Below, in pieces: positions 35,572-44,312 of a stretch of 64,000 nucleotides of DNA. The position numbers were made by a program, and so were the translations under genes. A model generated the notes under the pieces. The model made no database searches. It saw nothing but the letters and a program-made list of their open reading frames with translations, and was not told the DNA's origin. The number at the start of each line of letters is the position of its first letter. The first letter of the stretch is position 1. Source of the DNA: an uncultured Eubacterium sp. (lineage in GTDB: Bacteria; Bacillota; Clostridia; Lachnospirales; Lachnospiraceae); assembly GCA_910577225.1 (NCBI GenBank), contig CAJTMV010000018.1, positions 10,899 to 74,898 on the forward strand. The letters run 5' to 3'.

Positions 35572-36416
35572 TTGAAGTAAGCGCACTGACCTTTTCTTAT
35601 GGGAAAGATAAGCAGGCGTTGCATGGCCTGACCTTTTCCGTAAAAGATGGGGAGATTTTCGGCTTTCTGGGTCCGAACGGCTCTGGCAAGTCCACGACGC
35701 AAAAAATACTGACCGGCATATTGAAAGGTCACGGCGGAACGGTATCTCTGTTTGGAGAAGATCATCGAACCGCACACACGCAAACGTTTTTTCAAAAGAT
35801 TGGCGTTCTGTTTGAATTTCCTTATTTGTACAACAATTTGAGCGCCCTCGACAATCTGCATTACTTTGCTTCCTTTTATCCAAAGGAACAGCGGCGGAGC
35901 GCTGAAGAATTGCTCGATGAACTGGAGTTTAAGAAGGATTTTTTGAAAAAACCGGTATCGTCCTGCTCAAAGGGAATGCGCCAGCGCGTCAGCATGGCGA
36001 GAGCGTTGATCAGCAGTCCCAGACTCCTGTTTCTGGATGAACCGACAAGCGGCCTTGACCCTGCCGGAGCCGTCCTTTTCCGTAAAATTATAGAAAAGGA
36101 ACGCGAAAAGGGCACGACGATATTTCTAACGACCCATAATATGTCGGACGCCGACCTGCTTTGCGACAGGGTGGCGTTTATCTCAAATGGAAACATCGCA
36201 GCCCTCGATACGCCAAAACATTTAAAAGAGAAACACAGTAATCGCAGCATTATCATCGATTATCTGTATCAGGGCAGACGGGAAGAACAGACGATTGCGG
36301 CTTCGCAGCTCAGAACAGGTATTCCTTTTGCGTATGATGAACTTATCAGCGTTCATTCTCAGGAACCTACTTTGGAAGATATGTTCATTCAATACACCGG
36401 AAGGGGGCTTACTTAA
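35568..36416 (+). CDS. ABC transporter ATPase, drug-export (fluoroquinolone/DrrA) type
   Basis: 282 residues. Walker A GPNGSGKSTTQ (~35-45), Q-loop near KIGVLFEFPYLY, signature SCSKGMRQRVSMARAL with the usual LSGG replaced by CSKG, Walker B LLFLDEPTSGLDP, and H-loop FLTTHNMSDA. C-terminal domain of ~60 residues as in drug-export ATPases. Overlaps the small membrane gene by four bases and the first permease by one base. Expected to form one complex with both permeases. Confidence 0.92.
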   Translation: MIEVSALTFSYGKDKQALHGLTFSVKDGEIFGFLGPNGSGKSTTQKILTGILKGHGGTVSLFGEDHRTAHTQTFFQKIGVLFEFPYLYNNLSALDNLHYFASFYPKEQRRSAEELLDELEFKKDFLKKPVSSCSKGMRQRVSMARALISSPRLLFLDEPTSGLDPAGAVLFRKIIEKEREKGTTIFLTTHNMSDADLLCDRVAFISNGNIAALDTPKHLKEKHSNRSIIIDYLYQGRREEQTIAASQLRTGIPFAYDELISVHSQEPTLEDMFIQYTGRGLT

Positions 36417-37411
36417 TGTGGAAAGGTTTTTTTCATTTACTAAAAAAGGATTTTAGACTGATGGTATCCAGCAAATTTTTTCTGCTGGCTCTTCTTTCGC
36501 TGTTTTTATACTCCTGCTATATCAATTTTGTGTATGTGCATATAGATCAGAGAATTTATCCTGTCTGTCTTTATGATCCGCAGGAGAAACTTTCAGTCAG
36601 TCCGGAATATGTTACAAAACTGGACAGTCGGGAATCTTTAGAGGCAGTCTGTGCCGACCGGTACTCTGTTGGCATCGATTTTTCTCATGATGTGCCGGAA
36701 ATATATCTGCTGTCCAGCGGCCTGGAAACGACCGATCGCTACCGCATGACCTGGGGCGAAGCTGTACTGCATGGAAACGTGAATGGCGGACACGCAGACA
36801 GAATTGGCGCCGAAAATAAGGAAATGAAAAGTCGTCGGGAAATTACCGCGGAATTTTTGTTTTTTGAACTGTCAGCAGTTGGATTTTTAGGACTTGCTTC
36901 CATGCTCTTTAAGGAAAAACAAATGGGGGTCATACGGGTACATGGGATACTCCCTGTCTGCCGGTCTGTATTCATCTTATCCAAACTGCTGCTGTTGCTG
37001 CTCTCCGATCTGGTATTTGCAATCTGCCTGACAGTCATCAATTTGGGAACGGCCGGGGCTGCTCAGACACTGCCAGGTATCCTTTTACAGGCAGGCATTT
37101 TATCGCTCATTATGGCACTGGTCGGATTTCTCTGCGCGGTCAGGCTGCCGGATTTCAAACAGTTTTCCCTGTTTTATCTTATACTCGCGATTTTTGTGAC
37201 AACGCCTGTATTTCTGGCAGGACAAACCGGCATCGAATGGGGCTGGATCGTTTATCACCCGATGTATCATCTGTTTGAAGCAGTGAAAGCCGCGTACTTT
37301 GCCGCGCCAATAACGGCTGTTCCATATTATCTGGCTTGTTTTGGATCGATCATTTTATTGTTCCTGCTTTCGTATCAAACCCTGTATCGGGAAATGGCAA
37401 AGGAGGGATAG
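36416..37411 (+). CDS. ABC-2 type permease 1 of the drug exporter
   Basis: 331 residues with six predicted helices: one near 20-38 (FFLLALLSLFLYSCYINFVY), an extracellular domain (~45-150), then five helices to the end. The pattern (long loop after helix 1) is typical of ABC-2 permeases in fluoroquinolone-type three-gene exporters. Starts on the last base of the ATPase stop codon. Followed three bases later by the second permease. Substrate unknown. Confidence 0.85.
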   Translation: MWKGFFHLLKKDFRLMVSSKFFLLALLSLFLYSCYINFVYVHIDQRIYPVCLYDPQEKLSVSPEYVTKLDSRESLEAVCADRYSVGIDFSHDVPEIYLLSSGLETTDRYRMTWGEAVLHGNVNGGHADRIGAENKEMKSRREITAEFLFFELSAVGFLGLASMLFKEKQMGVIRVHGILPVCRSVFILSKLLLLLLSDLVFAICLTVINLGTAGAAQTLPGILLQAGILSLIMALVGFLCAVRLPDFKQFSLFYLILAIFVTTPVFLAGQTGIEWGWIVYHPMYHLFEAVKAAYFAAPITAVPYYLACFGSIILLFLLSYQTLYREMAKEG

Positions 37412-37414
37412 CAC

Positions 37415-38428
37415 GTGGAAAAACTAAAATATCAGCTTAAAAGCATTCGACGCGACAAAATGTGTATTTTGACTTTCCTGCTGCCTGTTGTTGTCGGGAT
37501 TGTCATTCATCTGCTTTCTGGCTTCAGTTTTCAGTCCTTAAGCGAACACACATTTGGCGTTTGGAAAAACCATATCGATGCCGATATCGTGGAATGGCTT
37601 CAGGCAAATGGAACTGTCACGCAATATGAAACGCCTGACGAACTGCGGGCAGCTATCAACATCCCTTCCACACAAATGATTGGGGTCCTGCAAACAGGAA
37701 ATACGATACAAACGCTTATTTCGGGAGATGAATTGGAAATAAACTGCGTGATCGCAGACACACTTCCACAAATCTATGAAAATCAGACGAAAGCGTTATC
37801 GGTCACAAAAACCATAATACCGGCAGCGTCTGACAACGATGGATTAAAATCTCTCCTGATTGTAATTACCCTGGCAACCGCTATGTTTATGGGCTGTACG
37901 TTTAATGCCATGAACATCATCAGCGAAAAAGAGGATGGCATTGCGTTTATCAATCAGGTACTTCCGCAAACTACCAAATCCTACATCATTCAGAAAACAC
38001 TTTTGGGGTTTATTGGAGGTACTGTATCAACGATCCTGACGGCATCGATCTGTATTCGGATTGAGCCAAAGCAGGTACTGCCATTTTTACTGATTATTTT
38101 TCTTTCCGCTTATATTTCTGCACTGACAGGATTGTTCATCGGTTATTTTTCCGATGGACTGATGACGGGAATTGTTTACATCAAAATCATCATGATTTTG
38201 TTCCTGGCCCCACCTGTATTCTTCTATTTGACGATGCCTGACAGCAGCATCATATTCAAACTTTCTTACATACTGCCGTCAGGCGCAACTTTCTACGGAG
38301 TCATGGATCTGCTAAATGGACAAACGAAAACGTTATTCTATTCGTTTATGGCACTATTTGCACATGCAATCTTGTGGAGTATCGTTTACAAATTACTTCG
38401 AACAGGATCCGGACCAAAACAAAGATAA
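37415..38428 (+). CDS. ABC-2 type permease 2 of the drug exporter
   Basis: 337 residues, GTG start with AAAGGAGGG upstream. Same topology as permease 1: helix ~18-37, extracellular domain to ~145, then five helices including LLIVITLATAMFMGCTFNAM. Heterodimer partner of permease 1. In this family two dissimilar permeases share one ATPase. Last gene of the operon; terminator at 38436. Confidence 0.85.
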   Translation: MEKLKYQLKSIRRDKMCILTFLLPVVVGIVIHLLSGFSFQSLSEHTFGVWKNHIDADIVEWLQANGTVTQYETPDELRAAINIPSTQMIGVLQTGNTIQTLISGDELEINCVIADTLPQIYENQTKALSVTKTIIPAASDNDGLKSLLIVITLATAMFMGCTFNAMNIISEKEDGIAFINQVLPQTTKSYIIQKTLLGFIGGTVSTILTASICIRIEPKQVLPFLLIIFLSAYISALTGLFIGYFSDGLMTGIVYIKIIMILFLAPPVFFYLTMPDSSIIFKLSYILPSGATFYGVMDLLNGQTKTLFYSFMALFAHAILWSIVYKLLRTGSGPKQR

Positions 38429-38435
38429 ACAAACC

Positions 38436-38480
38436 GCTGTACGACGGCAAAAGAAAAAAGTCGTCGTGCAGCAGCTTTTT
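38436..38480 (+). terminator. Terminator of the ABC exporter operon
   Basis: 11-bp stem GCTGTACGACG (38436-38446) / CGTCGTGCAGC (38462-38472) with one G-U pair, then AGCTTTTT. Confidence 0.85.
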
Positions 38481-38569
38481 CTCCGGAGCTGGTCTTTAAA
38501 ATGCAACGAGTCCTCTGACTTCTGCACTGGCATTCCAAAATTCGCTTTCGCACTATAAAGAACAAATCC

Positions 38570-38598
38570 TTTACAGTATATTTTTAGGATGATATAAT
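38570..38598 (+). promoter_or_regulatory. SigA promoter of the GTPase operon
   Basis: TTTACA (38570-38575), 17-bp spacer, TATAAT (38593-38598), 36 bp before the ATG at 38635, which follows AAAGGAGAAGTT. No obvious operator. Confidence 0.75.
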
Positions 38599-38634
38599 AA
38601 ACATATCTTATACACTGATTACAAAGGAGAAGTT

Positions 38635-39870
38635 ATGTTTCGAATCAAAAAAGTTCACATAAATGACAATACCATGACAGATATTGATATTTTAGTCTTG
38701 GGCAACCGTGGGGCTGGCAAGACGAGTCTACTGGCAACGATGCTCTATAATATGAATGATCTGCTGGAGTCGAACGGCATCCTTTTTCAGCCGGCAGACG
38801 AGGAAACCGACGCACGGTTAAAAGGATCGATTGCAGAAATAGAAAATATGTTTACGTCAAAAGGTATCGTCGAAGTGGGAGAAGGAATCCCAGGCACGGA
38901 CGGTTTCCTTGATTATAACTTCAATCTGGCGTTTTCTAATGAGTTATGGAGCAAAAAATCTGACTTTTCTGTTCATTTTCATGACTATGCGGGCAGTATT
39001 TTGGCAAACGGCGACCAAAGTGAACAATATCAAATATTGAAGGAATATTTTTTAAAATCTCAGATTATCTATATCCTCGTAGACACACCTTATCTTATGG
39101 AGGCAACACGTAAAACGATTATTGAATACAGCGCAAAAGATGAAATTCTGGCCTTATTTCAAAAGCTGGACGCGAATGGTTCCGATAAATTAATCGTATT
39201 TGTTCCTACAAAATGTGAATATTATCTGCGAAGTGCCCGGACACAGGATATTGCAGACCGTATACAGATGGAATTTCAGGGAATTTTATCTTATATTGGC
39301 CAAATAAATAAAGCGGAGGGCAGAGAAAAATATCAACTATATATTACCCCTGTGCAAACAGTCGGCGGATTGGAATTTTGCAGGATCGAAGAAAGAGAAG
39401 GAACGCAGGTTGCCACGTTTCGGCGGACAAAACCAAATTCTCAATTTAAACCAGTCAATACAGATCTGCTTCTTTTGTTTTGCCTGAATTATCTGTTTGA
39501 TTACCTCTTTAAACAGCTGACACTGCAGACTGAACCCAAAAAAATGAAAGATGTCATGAACAATCTGATAAAGAGGGACGAGAAAAAAGTGTTGGGAAGT
39601 TTCGCTGATAAATACCAAAAGCTGCTTTCAGCAAAAAAGACGAAGGATAAAAAAGGAGAACTGGAAAAGGAACTGTTGGAAAACTTTATGCATGCACTCT
39701 GGGCATTTTTGTCAGAATATAGTAAGCGTGGAACCATCATCAAAGAAATCTGCAACGAACAGGTATCTTTTACTTTTAATGACTTATATACTATTTTTTC
39801 CTGCAAAAAAAATATTCAGGAAAATTATGAAAAAACGTTCCAGCGACAGTTTACGCAAATATATTTATAA
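38635..39870 (+). CDS. TRAFAC-like GTPase of unknown system (first gene of three)
   Basis: 411-residue P-loop protein. G1 is GNRGAGKTS (23-31). The G3 motif D117-Y-A-G120 follows the strand FSVHFH. A candidate G4 is T192-K-C-E195 after LIVFVP. Strand order and spacing look like a small GTPase in about the first 220 residues, with an insert between G1 and G3. The rest (~260-411) is helical and rich in Lys/Leu (KMKDVMNNLIKRDEKKVLGS), probably an interaction domain. No membrane helix. It resembles the TRAFAC-clade GTPases found in bacterial conflict operons, but I cannot name the family. Followed by a membrane-anchored protein and a dynamin-like GTPase. Its last ~11 codons are triplicated downstream. 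Confidence 0.7.
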   Translation: MFRIKKVHINDNTMTDIDILVLGNRGAGKTSLLATMLYNMNDLLESNGILFQPADEETDARLKGSIAEIENMFTSKGIVEVGEGIPGTDGFLDYNFNLAFSNELWSKKSDFSVHFHDYAGSILANGDQSEQYQILKEYFLKSQIIYILVDTPYLMEATRKTIIEYSAKDEILALFQKLDANGSDKLIVFVPTKCEYYLRSARTQDIADRIQMEFQGILSYIGQINKAEGREKYQLYITPVQTVGGLEFCRIEEREGTQVATFRRTKPNSQFKPVNTDLLLLFCLNYLFDYLFKQLTLQTEPKKMKDVMNNLIKRDEKKVLGSFADKYQKLLSAKKTKDKKGELEKELLENFMHALWAFLSEYSKRGTIIKEICNEQVSFTFNDLYTIFSCKKNIQENYEKTFQRQFTQIYL

Positions 39871-39972
39871 GTTCTTTTTGAAAAATATTCCAGCGACAAT
39901 TTACACAATTATACTTATAAGTTCTTTTTGAAAAAATGTTCCAGCGACAGTTTACACAATTATATTTATCCG
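39838..39972 (+). repeat. Three tandem copies of the 3' end of the GTPase gene
   Basis: The segment TTCCAGCGACAGTTTAC recurs at 39838, 39888 and 39939 (periods 50 and 51 bp), each followed by a similar AT-rich tail. The first copy contains the last codons and stop of the GTPase gene; the others lie in the 122-bp gap before the next gene and encode near-copies of FQRQFTQIYL out of frame with any start. Confidence 0.85.
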
Positions 39973-39992
39973 TCAAACGAAAGGATATGATT

Positions 39993-40715
39993 ATGAAGAT
40001 ATATGTTAAAAGCGCCGGTTTTTCTATAGATCAGGATTATTCATGGATCGATGAAGCCGGAAAAAATATTACGCCGGATGCATCGATTCTGGCATATAAT
40101 GTCAGCGACATTCAGTTCGTTTGGAAAAGCACATCCGGTTCCATCTATCTATTTTGCAATGCGTTTACAGATCCGAACAGGACAGATTTGTATAACAGGC
40201 CGTTAAGGAATTATATGCTGCTGACAGGTAACACTGAAGAAGCGGCATTACTGTCAGACTGCTTTGCAAAAATGCTCCTGGATCAGGAAAATTTTGAAGC
40301 TGTACTAAACAGCAGCGTGCAAAATGCAGGCGGGGACTCCAAAGCAGGGTTTTGCGTGGATTTCAAAAAACTTAGCGCATATTTCGATTCCTCTTTTCCT
40401 TACTGTATACATGCACAAAAGTTAAAGCGTTTTGTATATGAAAGGGATTCTTCCCAGGCAAGACAGAATCTTCTAAACGAATTATGGTGGATACAAAGCA
40501 GGCCAGCCACTTTACTGATAGGCGGAACAATATCCGATCAGCGTCTGCATGACATAGCTCCAGACAGGGCATTATTAGACCGCAGCTTCGATACATGTGA
40601 GAAAAAAACAGATCCTGATTCGAAGGATTCTCGTAAACTGATTTTAGCAGCAGCACTGGGCGCCGGAGCGGTATTGACAGCATCTGCTCTTCTGCTCCTA
40701 TTGATAAAAGAATAA
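39993..40715 (+). CDS. Membrane-anchored protein of the GTPase operon, unknown family
   Basis: 240-residue protein starting at the ATG seven bases after AAAGGA. Positions ~1-205 are soluble: KIYVKSAGFSIDQDYSWIDE, SDIQFVWKSTSGSIYLFCNA, then NYMLLTGNTEEAALLSDCFA. A single helix near the C-terminus (~215-238, LILAAALGAGAVLTASALLL) ends in KE, making it a tail-anchored protein with the soluble part in the cytoplasm. I recognise no family. Its place between two GTPases suggests an adaptor that brings them to the membrane. Confidence 0.7.
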   Translation: MKIYVKSAGFSIDQDYSWIDEAGKNITPDASILAYNVSDIQFVWKSTSGSIYLFCNAFTDPNRTDLYNRPLRNYMLLTGNTEEAALLSDCFAKMLLDQENFEAVLNSSVQNAGGDSKAGFCVDFKKLSAYFDSSFPYCIHAQKLKRFVYERDSSQARQNLLNELWWIQSRPATLLIGGTISDQRLHDIAPDRALLDRSFDTCEKKTDPDSKDSRKLILAAALGAGAVLTASALLLLLIKE

Positions 40716-40742
40716 AAATAATTATAAATTTGGAGATTACAT

Positions 40743-42632
40743 ATGGATAAAAAAATTGAAATACTGCAGGAAAAGCTGGCGGCTCTGATCGATTTTTATG
40801 AAAATAAAAACCTGCAGTCATTAAGTTATCACGATTGTTTTAAGAAAACTATTGAGATTCTGGACCGGGCAAAAAGAGAATTTGACGCAGGTTTATTTTT
40901 CATTTTGATGTTTGGGCCGCTAAAAGCGGGAAAATCTACTTTGACCAATTTACTGGCACGGGAATATGTAAGTCCCACCGGTTTTGGAATAGAAACGACG
41001 CTCAGGCCATCGCTGATTATGAAAAGCCGCACAAAAGATTATGTGATCGATGTTTATGAAAGTGTAAACACAAAAGATGACCAGGAAGAAATGTTTCATC
41101 TGGTTATGGATGTTCTGCGTGGTATTTTGGATTACAAAGCGATAAAATCGAAAATACGGAAAATAACGATTCCATTAACAAAGAAAAATGTAGAAAAACA
41201 GCTGATCTGCCATCTGGACAATGAACCGCTGGTGACAGTATTAAATGTTCCGGGAGGCAATCTGGTGACAGAGCATATTGCACTGATCGATATGCCGGGG
41301 CTGGACGGAATACAGTCTAACTGGCAGGATTCCGTTATTCACAAATGGATTTTAAAAAGAGCGGATTTTTTAATTTTTATTCAGAGTTCAATGGCGGCGC
41401 TGAATAAAGCTACTTTTGATTTCCTGCAGGACGCTTATTTAAGCAGCCGCAAACCTCCTTTATGGCTGGTGCAGAATATCATTGACGCAAAATATTGGCG
41501 CAGCGATGAAGAACGGCGCTCAGATAACGATACGCAGCGCCAGAATGCAAAAGGGCATATTTCCAATCTGCTTGGCATTTCAGAGGACTTACGGAGCACA
41601 GCGATTAACCTTGGAAAAGCCTCTGACGGCATGGATATGGCAAATTTTCACAGTTTGATGGCAGAGTCAGGCTTTCCGGAATTTGAGTGCAGTTTAAAAG
41701 ATATCCTGCAAAAGAGCCGTGTACGCATCCAGCAGGAAAACAGCGTCAAGGGCGTTTTAAACGCCATGCATAACTGTGAGCAGGAATTTGATCGATATAA
41801 AGAAGAAATACGCAGGCTGCAGACAGAATATGATGCCCAGATTCAAAAACTGACAAAGCCTCAGAATATCCTTTATACAATGTGCAAAACGATCCGGCCA
41901 GACGCGGTGAAACGATCACTGGAAATCGCGCTTAAAGAAACGATAGACGCCTGGAAGTCCGTGTGCTACAGTCATATCGACCGTGACCGGTTATCTGCAG
42001 GTCTTAACTCCGCCAGGTTGAAAGACGAGCTGCAAAAGAGGGCAGCTAAACTCGAGGATGATATAAATAATTCCCGCAGGGAAGATTATATGGAAGATTC
42101 CAGTCCATTTAAGCAAAATATTAATAATCTGGCAGCAGAATACATTCAGGATTTGCAGGGTGATTATATGCAGGAATTAAACGACTACCTGCAGGAATTG
42201 AACATCAAGCCTTACGAACAGGAATTTTATTTTGCTCCGAAACTGGATATACACGATTTTAAAATTTCTGACAATGTATCAGGCATTTTAAAGAAAACAA
42301 CCAGCCTGGGCGTCAAAATGAGCGGAAAAAAGGAAGAAAAAATCAATAAAGTGATTGGCGGGTTTTGCGATGCCTGCAGGCACGAGCTTAATGAATATGC
42401 GGATGGGCTTTTAAAAATTATGCTGACGGAAATATCCGGAGACTTTGATGTGTGGATACAGCGTTCTTACCGTGATGTATTAAGTTCATATATCAGTGAA
42501 CAAATCGATGACAGAAAACAGGAACTGCTGTTGGAAATAGATAAAATTGAGGATACATTGGCGTACATGAAACAATTAGAAACCATGTTTGACGAATTAA
42601 CAGACTTTATTCATCAGAACATTGAATTGTAA
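40743..42632 (+). CDS. Dynamin-like GTPase (third gene of the operon)
   Basis: 629 residues. After an N-terminal helical segment, G1 is FGPLKAGKSTLTN (P-loop 58-65), G2 is probably T near GIETTLRPS (~83), and G3 is D183-M-P-G186 (ALIDMPGLDG). The candidate G4 region is WLVQNIIDAKYW, a departure from the usual TKxD. Residues ~320-629 are long helices (EQEFDRYKEEIRRLQTEYDA; EYIQDLQGDYMQELNDYLQE), matching the bundle-signalling and stalk part of bacterial dynamins. No transmembrane paddle is evident. Membrane targeting may come from the tail-anchored protein upstream. Probably acts in membrane remodelling, repair or defence. Confidence 0.8.
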   Translation: MDKKIEILQEKLAALIDFYENKNLQSLSYHDCFKKTIEILDRAKREFDAGLFFILMFGPLKAGKSTLTNLLAREYVSPTGFGIETTLRPSLIMKSRTKDYVIDVYESVNTKDDQEEMFHLVMDVLRGILDYKAIKSKIRKITIPLTKKNVEKQLICHLDNEPLVTVLNVPGGNLVTEHIALIDMPGLDGIQSNWQDSVIHKWILKRADFLIFIQSSMAALNKATFDFLQDAYLSSRKPPLWLVQNIIDAKYWRSDEERRSDNDTQRQNAKGHISNLLGISEDLRSTAINLGKASDGMDMANFHSLMAESGFPEFECSLKDILQKSRVRIQQENSVKGVLNAMHNCEQEFDRYKEEIRRLQTEYDAQIQKLTKPQNILYTMCKTIRPDAVKRSLEIALKETIDAWKSVCYSHIDRDRLSAGLNSARLKDELQKRAAKLEDDINNSRREDYMEDSSPFKQNINNLAAEYIQDLQGDYMQELNDYLQELNIKPYEQEFYFAPKLDIHDFKISDNVSGILKKTTSLGVKMSGKKEEKINKVIGGFCDACRHELNEYADGLLKIMLTEISGDFDVWIQRSYRDVLSSYISEQIDDRKQELLLEIDKIEDTLAYMKQLETMFDELTDFIHQNIEL

Positions 42633-42815
42633 CTGCCGCTTGTTATGCGAATCTGATTCACCTGTCTGTATAGCTGTCCAGTCCAATCAGACGGGCAGTT
42701 ATTAAATACTGGTAATGTCAGCTTAATGGCCGTGCGGAACGCTTATATGCAGGTTCTGTTGATTAACCGGAAACGAATTTGGGCAGTGTGTTGTTTTTTA
42801 TATGGCTACGCGGAC

Positions 42816-43042
42816 GTGTGCATGACAGCCAAAAGGAGGCCTGGAGCGGGCCGCATGGGACTGAGCGGACCAGGGCAACGCTGCGGTGAACTAATCGTTA
42901 ACTCCGACTAAGACATTCGGCGTGTGAGCCTCATGTCTAAGTCTCCGTAAACGCTGGATTTCACCTACGCTAAAATCGCCCTCCGATGTCCTTTCAGTCC
43001 CATGCGGCCCACTCCAGGCCTCCTTCCGGCTGTCATGCACAC
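42816..43042 (-). ncRNA. Candidate structured RNA, copy A
   Basis: The outermost arms GTGTGCATGACAGCC (42816-42830) and GGCTGTCATGCACAC (43028-43042) pair perfectly. The stem continues inward with few interruptions through AGGCCTGGAG and GGCCGCATGGGACTGA, about 45 bp in all. The orientation is set by copy B. The ~130-nt internal part contains GAAATCCAGCG, GAGGCTCACACGCC, ATGTCTTAGTC and TTAGTTCACCGCA, all shared with copy B. Internal pairings include GGTGAA with TTCACC, and GACTTAGACAT with ATGTCTTAGTC (one mismatch). No known family was recognised. A mobile inverted-repeat element is the alternative. Confidence 0.6.
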
Positions 43043-43302
43043 TGTTTTATGGCCGGTTTTAAGCGAACAACATTTCTATTCATGCTGACGATACACGCAG
43101 ATCCCATGGATTACAGACGGGCGCCTGCGTCTGAGTAAGTATTAAAAATTCACTTTTGAGAAAAACATCACTTTCCTGTCCATTCAGGGTATGTCCCTTC
43201 CCTGGTCAGAATTCACATCCACAGGTAGCAGCATCTGGATATGTCAGATTTTGTAAATTATAATAACTGAAAGATATTCATTGAAAACGAACCAGTAAAC
43301 AA

Positions 43303-43544
43303 TGTCTGTGACCACTGACAGAAACCTGGAACCGGCTGCAGTGGACTGACAGGACATGCAGGGACGCTTTTAGCGGAGGTGAAATCCAGCGCTTAGGGTC
43401 TGCCCTCTTGGGCACGCAGACTTCGGCATGAGGCTCACACGCCCAATGTCTTAGTCGGAATTAGCGATTAGTTCACCGCAACGTTGCGCTTGTCCGCGCA
43501 GTTCCCTGCCGGCGGTTCCAGGTTTCTGTTAGCGGTCACGGACA
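43303..43544 (+). ncRNA. Candidate structured RNA, copy B
   Basis: The outer stem starts with TGTCTGTGACC (from 43303) pairing with GGTCACGGACA (to 43544), and runs inward through ACAGAAACCTGGAACCG with several G-U pairs. This sequence is unrelated to the stem of copy A, yet equally long. The loop region matches copy A closely over GGTGAAATCCAGCG, ATGAGGCTCACACGCC, AATGTCTTAGTCGGA and GATTAGTTCACCGCA. It has one extra hairpin (GCCCTCTTGGGC region, ~43402-43413). Just past the stem both copies share ACACGTCCGCG. Conserved core with covarying stem is the signature of a functional RNA. Confidence 0.62.
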
Positions 43545-43730
43545 CGTCCGCGCAGCCACTTAAACTGCAGCACATCGTCTAATTTATTACTCCGGACTTA
43601 TATTCCGGCGTTTCGCACATCTGATAACTGAATGATATTAAGACACCGGGGAAATATCGCAAATTTGGATATGTTTATTCAAAAAATCAATTTCTTTCTA
43701 TTATTTCTCCACTATACAATAAGTATTATT

Positions 43731-44147
43731 TTAAAATTCATATCTAGTACCGTGTGACAGTAATATTCCATCCGTTAATTCTACACACAAAATAATAGTA
43801 TTTTCATCATCAAAATTATTATGTCCATTGTCAATCCAGTCAGCAAAAGCACTTTTGAGTTTTTCGGCAATCGCATAATTTTCTTTCTTTCCGAAATAAC
43901 CTAAATTAATTCCTTTTCCATGCGCCGTAAACCATTCTCCAGCTATTGCAATGACAGGATTATTTTCTATCTGTTTGATTTTATTGGAAAGTGCATATGT
44001 AATAATATAAAATGCGCCGTTTTCATAATAAGCGTTTACATATCTCACATAAGGAACTTCTTTTTCTATTGTTGCCAATGCAATAACAGTGTCTTTTCCA
44101 AAGCGCTCCCTCATTATCTTTTCAACTTCCTGACTTAATTTTTGCAT
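43731..44147 (-). CDS. Pyridoxamine 5'-phosphate oxidase-like FMN-binding split-barrel protein
   Basis: 138 residues. Typical small split-barrel protein: TVIALATIEKEVPYVRYVNA (first strands), GAFYIITYALSNKIKQIENN (flavin-phosphate region), PVIAIAGEWFTAHGKG. The C-terminal half ends with IILCVELTDGILLSHGTRYEF. Such proteins bind flavin or F420-like cofactors and act in stress protection or drug reduction. The ribosome site AAAGGAG precedes the ATG. It is a single gene with its own upstream region. Confidence 0.8.
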   Translation of the reverse strand: MQKLSQEVEKIMRERFGKDTVIALATIEKEVPYVRYVNAYYENGAFYIITYALSNKIKQIENNPVIAIAGEWFTAHGKGINLGYFGKKENYAIAEKLKSAFADWIDNGHNNFDDENTIILCVELTDGILLSHGTRYEF

Positions 44148-44312
44148 CGTGTAGTCTCCTTTACAGTCTATGATTTTAATTGATATTTTACAGAAAATTA
44201 AAATACTATGTTATCTAATAATCACTTACGGCATCGATTACCGGTCTTTCATTTACGTTATGGCCTGACTGCATTAGCCAAACTAAATTTCTGCATTTTT
44301 ATTATTTCTTTG

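Larger units (their letters stand above)
42633..43730. other. 1.1-kb gene-free region with two structured RNA-like elements
   Basis: No credible protein gene on either strand. It contains element A (42816-43042) and element B (43303-43544) in opposite orientation. Between them (43043-43302) is AT-rich DNA with a possible promoter (TGGATA, 17 bp, TATAAT at 43259-43264) pointing at element B. Nothing else is recognisable. Confidence 0.7.

Noticed and set aside
40743..42632. Reading the dynamin-like gene as a septin or Era-type GTPase
   Set aside because: Long C-terminal helical stalk and N-terminal helix before the P-loop fit dynamins better, and there is no KH domain.
42726..42911. 61-codon plus-strand frame in the RNA-element region
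   Set aside because: It lies across the terminal stem of element A; conservation with element B follows RNA pairing, not protein sequence.
42816..43042. Long inverted repeat as insertion-sequence termini
   Set aside because: No transposase between the arms, and the arms are not shared with element B while the interior is, the reverse of what an IS would show. A non-autonomous element is still possible.
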